Source of the DNA: Ilyonectria destructans
Lineage: Eukaryota > Ascomycota > Sordariomycetes > Hypocreales > Nectriaceae
Assembly (NCBI GenBank): GCA_020740775.1
Contig: JAHEWK010000015.1
Span: 930,001-994,000, forward strand
Direction of reading: 5' to 3'
Length of the DNA: 64,000 nucleotides
A program made the translations under genes and the position numbers. Below the pieces are notes generated by a model. The model saw only the letters and a list, made by a program, of their open reading frames with translations, was not told where the DNA came from and did no database searches. Numbering within the stretch: the stretch's first letter is position 1; every line of letters starts with the position of its first letter. Positions 24,281 through 36,930 of the stretch are shown piece by piece.

Positions 24281-27200
24281 ATGTCCAACCCCAATGATTA
24301 CGCGATCGGCTGGATCTGCGCCATTAGCACCGAACGTGTTGCGGCTGAAGCCTTCTTGGATGAAAGACATGATGGACCCCAATCTATCTCCCCGAACGAT
24401 AACAACGACTACACATTAGGCCGAATTGGGAGACACAACGTTGTCATCGCTATCCTGCCCGATGGGGAATATGGTACATGCTCAGCAGCAGCAGTTGCAA
24501 GAGACATGCTCCATAGCTTCCCTAATGTGAGGATCGGGCTTATGGTAGGTATCGGTGGCGGCGCGCCAAGTCAAAAAAATGACATTCGTTTGGGTGATAT
24601 TGTGGTCAACGCTTCGCGCAATGGCCAGAGCAGCATTCTCCAATATGACTTTGGCAAGACAATCCAAGACCAGGACTTCCGAATAACTGGATTCCTCAAC
24701 CAGTCCCCTGTAGTCTTGCGGACAGCTGTCAATGGACTGAAGGCCCAGTATGAAGGGAATGGCCATACGATCGAAGAGGATATCGCCAATGTGTTTGCCA
24801 TAAAACCTCGCCTGCGAAAGAAATATAAGCGACCAGAAAAGAATAACGATAGACTCTACAAGAGTAACATCACGCACCCCGTCAACGAGGGGGCAGCCTG
24901 TTCAGTGTCCTGTGGTGTGGATCAGTCTAACTTGATAGTACGACCTGAAAGAACTGACGAAGATGATGATCCGATGATTCATTACGGAAGGATTGGATCC
25001 GCAAATCAACTAATGAAGGATACCACAATTCGCGATAAACTCGCAGCTGAAAATAATATCATCTGTTTTGAAACGGAAGCAGCAGGGCTAATGAATCATT
25101 TTCCCTGTCTGATTATTCGAGGTATTTGCGACTACTCAGACTCACATAAGAATAAAGATTGGCAGGGTTATGCAGCAATGGCGGCAGCCGTATATACGAA
25201 GGATCTACTACGTCGAATTGCTCTAAGTAGAATTGAGGCTGAGAAGAGAATTAGGGACATTGTCTTTGGTCAGTTAAAGATGAACTAAGAACCGCACTGA
25301 TAGGAAATACTAATTATGTATGTTAGAGGTGAAAGAAGGAGTTGAGGACGTCAAAAGACAAGTCCACAAACTTGTCTCTGGGCAACATGCTCAGCAGGAT
25401 CAAAATGTCTTAAAATGGCTTACGGAAACTGACTTCGCCGCTCAGCAGAACGACTTCATCCGCCAACGGCAACCAGGAACCGGCCAATGGTTTCTGGAGT
25501 CGGACGAGTTCCAAGCGTGGGTGAAAACAGAGAAGCAGACCCTGTTTTGTCCCGGTATTCCTGGAGCGGGGAAGACAATCATGTCAGCAAGCGTGATTGA
25601 CAATCTCTATTCGAGGTTTCAAGATGAACAAACCATTGGCATCGCGTACATCTATTTTAACTACCGACAGCATGAGAGCCAGATTGTCGATGACTTACTC
25701 GCGAGCCTTTTGAAGCAGTTGGCTCAGAGAAAGCCCTCACTACCTGAAAGCGTGAAATCAATTTACTACTCATACCAGGAAAGTCGAATAAAACCATCAT
25801 TTGAAAAGATCTCAATAACTCTCCATTCTGTTGTTGCTACGTATTCGAGAGTCTTTATTGTCATTGACGCACTCGATGAATGCCGTACATCCGACAACAC
25901 CCTCACAAGATTCCTGGAACAGATTTTCCAACTCCGAGACGAAGCTCCAACAAATATCTTTGCTACTTCCGGACCCAGCACAGAGATTTCAAGCTATTTT
26001 AGCAAAGGCCTTTGTCGGACGATCTCTGCGATTGATGAAGATATTACCAACTATCTGAACGCCAAAATCTCTCTCCAAAAATACGAAATTATGGACAATG
26101 AGATGCAAGACATGATAGTTAGGGGAGTCCTTGAAGCTAGTGACGGAATGTATGCTATACATGTGGTTGGATCTGAAAGTAGGACTATACTAACGTGGAA
26201 CTCAGGTTTCTACTCGCGAGGCTACACGCAGATACCCTTCTGTCCAAGTTCACAAAGGGGCATTTGAAACAAGCCTTACAGAAGCTCGGCAAGGGAATGG
26301 CAGGATTGGATAAAACCTACGATCAGGCCATGGGAAGAATTGCAGATCAAGAGCATGAGGTCGCACGCTTCGCCAAGCAAATTCTAGCATGGATTATTCA
26401 CTCGAAAAGACCCCTTGGTACATTGGAGCTCCAACATGCTCTTGCTGTTCAGAAGGGTACAGCAGTCTTGGATCCAGATTTCCTTCCAACCACTAGAATC
26501 CTGGTATCTCTATGTGCTGGACTAGTCATCATCAACGAAGAAAGCAGCATCGTTCAGTTGGTCCACTATACCACCCAGGAGTACTTTGAACGAACCAAGA
26601 ACAAGTGGTTTCGGGGCGCAGAGTTGGAAATTACGACAACATGCGTTACATATCTCTCGTTCAATACCTTTGAAAGCGGAGTTTGCGACAACATTGAGCA
26701 GCGACTGCAATCACACCCACTCTACGACTACGCAGCTCAAAATTGGGGTCACCATGCTTACGGAGCTTGGAAATCGAATGAAAGATCTGCGAAGTCTTGC
26801 GAGGTCAAAGCAAAGTCTGAGGCGTTGAGCAGGCTGGTGGTGTCCTTCCTGAAGAGCGCAGCCAAGGTCGAGGCGTCGGGCCAAGCACTGTCCGCCTACA
26901 TACCAGACCGAAATGGATTTTCCAGTAGTGAAAGAAATCCGAAGGATATAACAGGTATCCATTTGGCGACTTATTTCAGACTGGAAAATGAAGTATCATG
27001 TCTGTTAGGTGGCGGCTGTAGCGCAGATCTCAAAGATTTCTTGGGAAGAACGCCGCTATTACTGGCTACAAGCGACGGAAATGAAGCTATAGTCAAGCTG
27101 CTCCTCGATTCCGGCAGAGTCGATACCGACGTAAAAGATGGACTCGGTCAAACATCACTATTGACAGCCGCAAGCAACGGGCACGAGACTATAGTGAAGC

Positions 27201-27661
27201 TGCTCCTCGATACCGACAGAGTCAACATCGATGCAAGAAATAAACACAGGCGGACGCCACTATGGATAGCTTCAGAAAAAGGAGATGAGGCAGTGGTCAC
27301 GCTGCTCCTCAATACCGGCAGAGTCAATATCGATGCAAGAAATGTATACAGGCGGACGCCGCTATATATAGCTTCAGAAAAAGGACATGAGGCTGTCGTC
27401 AAGCTGCTCCTGAACACTGGCAGAGCCGAGATCGATGCAAAAGATGCATATCATCAGACGCCGCTATCGATAGCTGCAAGGGAAGGAAATGAGGCTATCG
27501 TTAAGCTGCTCCTCAATACCGGCAGAGTCAACGTCGATGCAAAAGATGCATTTCATCAGACGCCGCTATCGATAGCGACAAGCAAAGGAAATAAGGCCAT
27601 AGTCAGACTGCTCCGCTATGCCGGCAGAGTCCCTTCAGCTGCAGAGGTCTTTTTTAATTAA
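24281..27661 (+). CDS. NLR-like protein: PNP_UDP - NACHT - ankyrin repeats
   Basis: Three exons: 24281-25268, 25327-26149, 26206-27661 (1088 aa). Intron 1 starts GTCAGT with branch TACTAAT; intron 2 starts GTATGC with branch TACTAAC, and splicing restores SDGMFLLARLHADTLL. Residues about 5-325 are a purine-nucleoside-phosphorylase/UDP-phosphorylase-like domain (WICAIST, LMVGIGGGAP, FETEAAGLMNHFPCLIIRGICDYSD). Residues about 355-560 are a NACHT NTPase with Walker A GIPGAGKT (406-413) and Walker B VFIVIDALDEC (505-515). The linker holds LVHYTTQEYF, usual in fungal NACHT-ankyrin proteins. Residues 881-1084 are six ankyrin repeats of exactly 34 aa plus one degenerate copy before them. This is the classic fungal NLR layout linked to non-self recognition and programmed cell death. 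No N-terminal amyloid motif is present, so it would signal through its nucleosidase-like domain. Confidence 0.92.
27035..27646 (+). repeat. Six 102-bp ankyrin repeats
   Basis: Six in-frame units of 102 bp (34 aa). Units 3 to 6 are very similar at DNA level, sharing blocks such as GGCGGACGCC and AAGCTGCTCCT; unit 1 and the last unit have diverged more. Confidence 0.85.
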
Positions 27662-28140
27662 ATAGAGTGTACTGCTGTGGTGGGGGATTAAAATCGGGCC
27701 TGGCTTCGTGTACATAAGATTGTGTGTCAATGAAATGGGATCCCTACAGTGCATCCCTTGTCGAAGAAAGGACCATAAACTGGTGATATTGAAAGATAAG
27801 CACAGCTGATAGAATAAGGAATATATCATCTAGTTGGAGAGGCCTTAACGTCTGAAGATCATTTTGGGCTCTATCTTGCCATCGATCGAGCGCAGCACAG
27901 GGTGAGACTTAATTAAATGGGGAAGCTCCGGCGATTAGAGCGATGCCATCACTCGAGTAGCCCCTCTTATTGGTTCATCCGCTGTCAGCATTTAGCCGTT
28001 CAAATGATAGCGTTGTAACATCCGGCAATAGCACAAACGCCGGCGATAAAGGTAAGCCAAGACCGCTACGCCAGAGACATCGACCCCTCCTCTGTCATCA
28101 AGGCGCGTGGTTTGTGAACAACCTCACGCCAGTTGCCACG
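27662..28140. other. Intergenic region
   Basis: Between the NLR stop and the bZIP-type gene. An open frame from about 27970 joins in frame with the bZIP start but has no ATG until 28141, so I treat it as 5' UTR. Confidence 0.45.
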
Positions 28141-29865
28141 ATGTTAGAGGGAGGCGGACCCGCAGCGGACGCTACGGAGGGGAACGAAGAGACGTGGATT
28201 GGCATCGCCGATCCTAACCTCCGACGCAGGCTGCAAAATCGATTGAACCAGAGAGAAAGCAGTGAGGCCCACCCTTGTCATCATTCATGCACCCATGTAT
28301 TCGTCGACAACTAACTGACGGACTTAAGGGCGGAGGAAAGCTGCAGAGCGCGCAGCGGCAGGAAAAGTCCAGGCGCTAGAACAGGGTATTGAGACCCATC
28401 TCCGCCAAGTTGCATCACGACCGCTCGTGCCCCATCCTTGCGATGACAGTGCATCCGCGAGAGACAGCTCGTCTACGAACAGCTCGGAGTCGGGGACCCT
28501 TGCTAGCGAAGTCAGTGGGGACATATGTCTAACACTACCGGATGATATGGTTGGAGTAGAATTTGTGGGGAGCGGTACACAAGATGATATGGCTCTTTCT
28601 CGGGGCTCAGCCGATGTACCTCGAGCTCCCAACATCAATCACCTTCTTGAGCCTATATCATGTGTTGCCGATGCCCAGAGGATATGGCACTATGGTGAGA
28701 TCCAAGACCATTAAAGAAACAGGCTTGGCCTAACCCGGCTACAGCGTTGACTATTATACTGCCGACTCTGGGTGTCAAGACCCGAGAAGGGGAGCCACTG
28801 CACGTAGCTCTCTACCGCTCTGCCACCTTGGAACCCGCCGTCTTCTACGCCACGCTGGTTGGGGGTGCGACACAACGTCTTACCCTAACGCAGTCCCAAG
28901 AGGACGCTCGAGTCCTTCTGATTGCACAAAACAAGACAGCTGAAGCAGTACGCGAATCCTTGGCAAAGGGAACAATATCAGATGGCACCCTGTTTGCTAT
29001 AATGAGTCTAGGACTGAAAGGGAATGAGTCTACCACATCCATACCCGTGGCAAAAAGATACCAAGGTGGCTTCTCGTCGCCAGTCCGAAATATTGGAGGA
29101 CTCAACTGGCTAGGACAGCTTCAGTTCGCCACTACCCATGCATCCATGTGGATCCAGCTCCTCCGAGATCGAATGACGCAGGGAAGCAACATGCCAGGAC
29201 TTCCTGATTACCTGCAGCTGTCAGATCTCTATCGCGCAAGCTTGAACCTGACACGTCCAGGATTAGACCTGTATGATTACACAAGTCTTTCCCGAGATGG
29301 TGACGCCATTCAATACTTTGGATCATGGGAAGCCGATAGCTTTGACCTACATGATGCACTGAAGGAAGTCGCCACAGACATGTGGATCTGCTGCCAACTT
29401 ATTAAACAAAAGTTTCACCAAAATGGAGACCTGAATTACTTCATCCGCCTACGCAATGATATACAGCACCGACTCCTGTGCCTTCCTCCCGACCAAGACA
29501 AGGTGGAGCTTCTTGCAATAATGATTTTTAGCTACGGCGTCATATTTCCAATCTCCGATCCATGGCCACTCAGTAAACTCACAAAAAAGCTGTATTTTGA
29601 GATTTTAGACGAGTTGGCTTTTACGGACGCGAGAAGACAATTTCTGCTTTGGGCGTCGGTCATTGGTGGCATTGCCGCCTGGGGAGGAGAATTCCAGGAC
29701 GTTTACACTCTACTCGTGGCAAAGCATGCCAAATCACTCGGGATTGAGGGCTGGGATCAAGCCATCGAAATCCTTGATAAATTTCTCTGGTTACATACGG
29801 CATGTTACACTGGCGGGCGGTTGGTTTGGGGCAAGGCTTTAATGTATATGGAAACGACGGCATGA
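28141..29865 (+). CDS. bZIP-type transcription factor (fungal)
   Basis: Three exons: 28141-28261, 28329-28694, 28745-29865 (535 aa). Splicing intron 1 (GTGAGG, CTAACTGAC, TTAAG) joins the basic region: DPNLRRRLQNRLNQRES followed by RRRKAAERAAAGK, with the NxxxQRxSR-like core of fungal bZIP proteins. The zipper after it is weak: only one or two Leu at heptad spacing (QALEQ, THLRQ) before the chain becomes Ser-rich. Intron 2 (GTGAGA, GCCTAACCC, CTACAG) leads into a long helical C-terminal region containing LRNDIQHRLLCLPP and IFSYGVIFPISDPWP, a layout shared by many fungal regulators with a poorly described C-terminal domain (DUF3425/DUF3468-like). A nuclear regulator by family; targets unknown. 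It starts 480 bp after the NLR on the same strand. Confidence 0.82.
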
Positions 29866-29959
29866 TTCAAAAACTGGAGAAGATCTATTGGCACAGGAAT
29901 CAGATCCCTAAAAGCGTGTACCTATTTGTTTGCGACTATTAATACCCGGCATGGAAAAA

Positions 29960-32900
29960 CTACAGCTTTCCCAGCTCGCTATCTGCAATCCAATGTGATC
30001 CTCCAGCGCAGCGATAGCCGCCAGCCTGCTTGATCCAGTCATATCCCACAGGACAACGGCCCGCCATCTTCAACTTTGCCTTTTCCGCCTCGATTTTCTT
30101 TCGCTGTGCCTCTTCGGTGAGAACTTCCCTTACAATCCTCTCACGATCTTCATCACGCGCAGTCTGTTGTGCCTTGAGAAGATCACGATACTCTGCATCC
30201 TCGCGCGCCTCTTTCTCCCTATCAGCCTGTAGCTGATCCCACGCCTCATCACTGACTCCGGCATCGCGGATGGCCAGGTGGCTCGGAACCGGTCCATCAT
30301 CTACAAGATCTTCTGCAGGCTCGTCCTTGCTGTCTTCGGCCTGCTGGGCTTTTGTCGATGTATTTGTCTGAATCGTAGGCGGAGCTGCAAAGTGATCCGC
30401 TAGCTTCATCGAAAGGTCATCCCCCACTGGATCTTTTGTGTTTGTCATTCTACCTCTCCGCTCATCGATCATGTGGTTCAACGTCTTGTCAATGACCTCT
30501 TCAGATAGGATCAGTGGCTCACACGACAGGTCTAGGTTGCGAAACATGGCCGACGCTAGGCCAATGACGTCCCTCGCGTTGGCCCATCCATTTTGAGCTG
30601 ACAAGGTCGCGAACTTCTTCTCCAGATCCACAAGGAAAGATGTCCGAGGAGATTCCAAGCATGACAAATCGAATTTCTTCTTCTTTGACTCAAGCTTCTT
30701 CTTTTTCTTCCCAAGTTGGGCAGTCATCAACTCAATGCAGTCTCCAGACTCGAATGAAGAAAATTGGACGGTTTCGGGGAACCGGCTCGACATGCCTGGG
30801 TTGATTGACAAGAGGTGGTTGATGTCCTTGTCGTATCCGGCCAATATGATAATGAGCCTTTTGTCGTACTTTGGTTTTGTGATGCAGTCAACAATCTCAT
30901 CGACGGCCTCCTTGGCAAAGGGTCCATCAGCAAGCCGGTAAGCCTCGTCGATGAACAGGATTCTTCCCAGGGCCTTGTCGAGAAGTGCTTGAACTTTTGG
31001 ACCCGTATGCCCGACATACGAGCCTATGAGGTCTGTAGCTGAACAGTCAACAACCTCTGTGCTGGCAAGAAACCCCATGTCGTAGTACACCTTGCCCATC
31101 TTTCTCGCTGTTGTCGATTTGCCAGTTCCTGGCGGTCCGCGGAAGAGGAAGTTGAAAGGGATTTCCGGGTCCATGTCAAGTATCTTGGCGGCTTTGACGC
31201 GCTTCTGGTATCCCTCTAGCATGGCAATGAGTTTGCCTCGCCCGGCTTCTCCTTCGAAGAGCTTCTGGATGTCTGTACCGCCTCTTTCTACTCGGTCAAA
31301 CTCCTCATCAAAATCGACTGCTTCCAGGGTGCCTCGCCTCTTCACCTTGCCCAAGGAGGACCGCTTTTGGTTACTTTCTTTTGCTCTCCCCAGAAGAATG
31401 TCAATTTCTCCTGCATTTCCAAAATTGGGACGGTTTCGGGCTCGGCTGAGGACTTCTAAGGCAACTCGTTTAGCCTCATCGGTAGCGCGGAAGGCCGATT
31501 GTTTCAACTTGAGATCCAAAATCTGAGACAAAGCCTCGTCATCAAAGTCCTCAAACACGAACGCAGAGCTCAGTGGGAAACGACGGCTGAGTCCAGGGTT
31601 GACGTTCTGGAACATGTTTTCCATCTGATCCTTATAGCCAAGGAGCAGGACACAACGGTCTTCGCCGGGGACACTCTGAACCTCAGCCACAATCGTGTCG
31701 ACAACTGCTGTCTTGTATGGGTCGCCGGGCGAATTGACTCCACCACCACCATAGAGACCATAGGCTTCATCAATGACCAGAACCTTTCCGACAGTCGCCG
31801 CCAAGATTCCCTTCGTTTGGGCCTCAGACTGTCCTAGCACTGCTCCGACAAAATCAGCGGGAGTTTTAACAACCACCTCTCCATTAGACAGAAGACCCAG
31901 ATCAACGAGAATTCGTCCAAAAAGCTTGGCGACCGTTGTTTTTCCCGTTCCAGGGGATCCCAAGAACACTCGGTTCAGAGAAAACTGGACAAGACTTTCC
32001 TCGGCCAGCTCCCTCTCGTAGTTTGTCTTCACTGTATCTAGGAGAACCTTGAGAATATCTTTGACTTCTTTCAAACCAAACAGTTTGAGTAGTTCCCGAT
32101 ATGCCTCGCTCTTCATCAAAGCACCTGAAGGCTCAGGTCCGATGATGTCTTCTCGCGTCAACAGCAAGTCATTTGGCTGCGTACCGGCGCGTCTTTGGAG
32201 TCGCAATCGATCAGCCTGTCTATCCAACATTGACTGGACGTAGTTTTCGACGGCGCGAGCATTGCCAAACCCTTCCTTTCCACGGCCGCAGCCAATCCGA
32301 CGAGACGCAATGCGAAAGTAAAGACCGCCAGGGCCATCCTCAATCTGCATTCTGCCGTTGTACTTGCGATGAATCTGAAGTTGAAGCATGCTGAGAAGTT
32401 CTTCGTCGCTATAGTCATCGAACTTCATCTCAATCGGAAAGCGACTTGGGAATCCAGGATTGTGAGCAAAGAAAGACTCCATCTGCTTGCTATACCCAGC
32501 AAGGACAAAGATTACCTTCCCTCGAAGGTTTTCAACCTCTGCAAGGAGATAGTCCAGAACTGCTGCGCCTCCTGGGGTGTTTCCAGAGGATAGTTGATAC
32601 GCCTCGTCGATGAACAGAACGCCACCGCCGTCGTTTTTGATATCCTCCAACAGTTTTTCACAGCCTGGAACACCCTTGCTAGCCAGCTTTGACCCTGTGG
32701 TCTCTTCAAAGGAGCTGCCCGAGATGGCTCCCACTGTCGTGAGGAACTTGGCCCAGATGCGAGCAACAGTCGTTTTCCCTTAACCAGTTAGAATTGAATG
32801 CATCGCATAGGACAAAACTTACCTGTGCCTGGATTTCCAAATAGAGAACAGCTGAATCTCTCACCATCTAGCGACAAGCCCTGGCGGATCTTCGTGTCCA

Positions 32901-35900
32901 CGCTGCCTTTCGCGAAAAGGAAACGACTCTTGACAGACTCGAGACCAACCATCTCCATCAGCGTATCCATGGCTGCATTGCAAGAGCCGTCCATCTTCTT
33001 CATAGCCTCCCACTCATCCCGAGCCTTGCTAGGACTAGTGGCAAGGGCTTTCGGGTTCTTGCTTGAGGTTGTTTTAGTGGAGTTGTTGCTTGACGAGGTC
33101 GAAGGCTGGCTGGATGCCCTCTTTTCCTGATTTGCCTTGGCTTTGTCCATCCTTGCCTTGGTATCCTGTAGAGATCTCAGATGCTCGTTCTTCTTCCGAA
33201 GGGTTTCGCTTTGCTCCTTTTGCTCCGTTTCATATTTCATGATCCGCTGTTGGTGGTCAATCGCATCCTCAAGCTCTTGAAGTTCTTTGCGATACTTCTT
33301 CTGGTTCTCCAATCTCTTTTCCTCAAGCACAATATCTCTTAGCGCTCTTCGGCGAGTCTCCTCGTCTTCCTTTTTGCAGCTGTGGCAAGCGGGATTGACC
33401 TTCCCGCAGAGGACTTTGCTCTTGTGTCCACGCTGACACGTAATTTTCAATTTTTCTGCGCAGGGAACTTTCGAGTGATCTGCAACCAAATGACAATGGC
33501 GAGTGCAAGAGTGCTTACAACAGCTCAACAGCGCGCCACTATTAAATGAGTTAGCAACTTCCATATCGCCTGAGCCAAGCACATACCATAGCTCTGTACA
33601 TCCTCCATCTGGACAATACTTATCAAAATCCTCAGGATTCTTCAATTCCACCGACTTTTCTGGATGTCGCTCGCATCGGATAGGAATGCCGTCACGCAGG
33701 CACCCCTCTTCGTCCAAAGCCTTCAAGTATTGCGTCCACATCTCACCTCCCTTCTTACTTTTCATGAACGTGTGCTCATTTCCAAAGAGCACCATACCAT
33801 TCCTCGCCCTTGACATGAGAACGACCAATCGCTCCCGGGCGTGCAGGAAGCCAATGTCACCCGAAGCATTGCTCCGTGTTAGCGAAACAATGACAATGTC
33901 AGATTCCTCTCCTTGGTAGTTATCTATATGAATTAGTATTAAATTCCTGTTTTTGTTGATGAACTCACCAATAGTGGACAGGCGCAAAGGTTTCTTGTTG
34001 AGTTTGGCCGCTGCTTCGGCCATCAAACCAGCACGAACCAATTCATGCGAGTCCAAATCGTTCAAGTATGGATTATTCTCATCGCGGAGCGTCTCCTTTA
34101 ACAAGAACAATTGGCCGAGGTAGGGTGTCAAGACAACGATATTTTCGGATTTGTAGCCTTGCTGTACCAAGTATCTCACAAGTCTCAATACCATCAGTGC
34201 TTCGTGTTGGTTTCTCTTGCTGCCTTTGGTGCCGCTCACGTCCCAACGCTCCCCCACTCCGGCCTGCTCTTCTTCATGGTGCTCATGGTGTACGAATGTG
34301 ACACGGCTTGCGAGGCCACGAATTTTTTCCCGATCGTGGGTATCCGGGGTGTCTTCAAGGTCTTTGTAGGCGAGCATTCGGACATGACGTGAAATCTCAG
34401 GATGACTGCGGTGTTGCTCTCGAAGTGTGGTAAATCTGTGGCCCTGCAGTACTAGTCTCTCAAATAAGGACACATTGAGATCATAGCCTTCGCCCTTTTC
34501 TTTGCTAAGTTTGTAGTTGTTGATCTTGGGTCTCAGCTGCTTGTGGTCTCCGATCAGGATGAGCTGTTTGACCGAGGGGCTCAACGCAGCGATGATGTGA
34601 GCTTCCAGGACTTCTCCTGCTTCTTCAACCAAAACGACATCAGGGTTGGCGGTGCTGATGATAGACTGATACATAGATGCCCGTGTTGTAGTGCAAGAAA
34701 TTATCCTCTTACTTTTGAGAACTTTGCGGTCTTGTTCTGCAATTATGCTCTTTATGTCGGTTTGAAGCTCATTCTCATATTCGCTCAGCCGAACAAATTC
34801 TTCAATCCTTTCATCGCGAACCTTTTGCGACCATTTAGTAAAAAATTCAACTCTAACGGGAACCGGGATTTCCCAGATGGAAGCAGCAGTGGGCGGTAGG
34901 GAGGATATGAATCCATGAAGCCGCGGTGTTAGTTCGCCCCGAAGCCAGTGTGTGAACAAGTCCTCAGGTCGGAGGATCTTGTTCTTGACTCCGACAACCC
35001 GAAACCCACCACTCAACTCGGGAACCTGGAATGCATCCCAGAATAAGGGATCTTCCTCCGAATACTCGAGGTATTCGAGGATTTCGGCGACATGAGGCGT
35101 GTTTTCTGAAAGCCTCTCCGCGATATTCTGCAGCTCATAGCCATTCTCTCGAGCTTCTCTCTCCCGGGCCCTTTTGACAAGATTCTCTTGGTGTGTCAAT
35201 CGAAACTCACCTTGTCTGCTGTAGTTTCTGAGAAGAGTGGATTCGGTTTGTGGCGTTGATTTGGGACCAATTCGCACCATGTCATTTGTTGAGATGCCCA
35301 TCTGAATCAAGTCTTCCGAAAACTGATCAAGGGCGTGGTTTGTGTAGGTTAAAATGAGAACTCGGTAGGTAGTAAGGCGGAAAATGGCCAAAATGATGAG
35401 GGCTCCGATGAAGGATTTGCCTGTGCCTGGTGGCCCTTGGATCAGGGCTAGCTCCTCGCCGAGGCCGTTGATGAATGACTCGAGTTGTGCACCTCGTAGT
35501 CGTACCTTCTTTGTTGAGCATAGACTGGACGGAAGTTCTATTCCAACCCCCCTCTCAAACGCCCTTGTTGAAGCCTGAAGTATACCCTGCAACGTTGGTG
35601 GTGGTAGGTATTCCGCTGGTGACTGTTTAGGGTTGACGATCTGGGACTCGAGTGGGAGCTCGCCCATATCCTTCAATCGTTGCAAAATTGGCTCGTATGC
35701 AAACATCGCCGTATCAACCACATAAAATTTCAGGTCGTCCGTGTTGGGGCCTAGAAGCGCCAAGAGGGCCTTTCTTACCCCTTCAGAGTTCATGAACTTG
35801 ATCCCAGCCACAGGGGGCATCAGCTGTAGCATTTCGCGATCCCGGACAAGTGACCCGAAGGCGACAATATCTGAACCACGGCATAGAGCACCAATTGGGT

Positions 35901-36930
35901 TGTGGTGCAAGGAAGCCTTTGACTTCTCAAGATACTTCTTCCTCGCGGCTTGTGATGTCATCTGAGGTGGAAAGATGCCGCTGCCAAATGTGACGTTGAG
36001 AGTAAAGGTATTGACCCTGTGGCCCGTGTTAGGTTGAGAGTCAACCTTGATAAACTTCAGCTGGCCCAGAGATGTAGGCTTTCGCCTCCCCTGCTTCTGG
36101 CCCATTGCAATTTGAAGATCTTCACGCAGTTCAGCAAGCATGTCCTCTCTCAACTGGCGATAGAGCCAGTCGCGATACACTTGTGCCCGTGTTTCCATCG
36201 GCGAGTCAAACACGTCATCGAGGCGTTGAAGAAACGGCTCTTCGGAGGATAGAAGTTCATCAGTCGTGGGATAGATGGAAACATCTCGGAAATTCTCAAA
36301 GTCGTTGTCATGTCTCCCGCCAGGCCTGGTTGCAAGGCCCGGGACTGCGAGGGGAGAAAAGATTTTGATCATCTGTTCGATTCGGTAGGCGATTTTTCGC
36401 ACATTATGCGACCGAGACTCAAGAAGAGATTTCTCCTTCATAAAACTTTTGACATCTTGACTGTGCTCCTCTAGTTTTGACTTTTGGCTGGAGACGATCT
36501 GAAGGGAAAGCCAGGCAAACGCCTCCAACCCCGAGTCGTTGAGCTTGCCGTTGTGGTAGGCATCCAACAGGGCGGCCCAAAATGACCGTGGCTCCAGGAT
36601 AGACAGAAGAATTTGCTGAAGAAATCTCCCATTGTTGAGGGTCTCGACTTCAGGACCCGAAAGGTGGTTGAGGAAGGGTACGACAGTCAGATTGATGAAG
36701 GCCGGGTCCAACTGTGCGCGAACAGCAGCCTCGAGAGCTTTGACTCCGTTGGTGCTCGCAATCAGGGTCTCGACACATTTCATCGCAGTTTGCTGCTGAC
36801 AAAAAGCGTCGCAGGCATTGAGGAATTGCCTGGCATCAATGGGGTTATTGACCTGTCGGCCTTTCGTGAAGGCTACGAACGACGAGGTCAACTTGGCAAG
36901 ACGAGGGGCAGGCATTGGCTGCGAATTCAT
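29960..36930 (-). CDS. NFX1-type helicase fused to three CbxX/CfqX AAA modules
   Basis: Four exons: 36930-33969, 33923-33587, 33538-32823, 32778-29960 (2277 aa). Introns of 45, 48 and 44 nt; the first two keep the frame open if unspliced, but splicing restores LSTIDNYQGEESD and CTELCGALLSCC. An N-terminal region of about 480 residues precedes an SF1 helicase: Walker A QGPPGTGKS (about 499-506), VLVEEAGE, GDHKQLRP, LREQHRSHPE, DNYQGEESDIVIVSL and VLMSRARNG. A Cys-rich segment (about 1100-1165) is of NFX1 type, followed by a coiled coil. Then come three AAA modules with Walker A at about 1335-1342 (GNPGTGKT), 1612-1619 (GSPGTGKT) and 1886-1893 (GPPGTGKS), each with a FIDEAY or VIDEAY Walker B. 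It ends in a short CPVGYDWIKQAGGYRCAGG motif. ZNFX1-type helicases act in RNA surveillance and small-RNA pathways; the AAA triplet suggests a ring-forming remodeller. Role here inferred. Confidence 0.9.
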
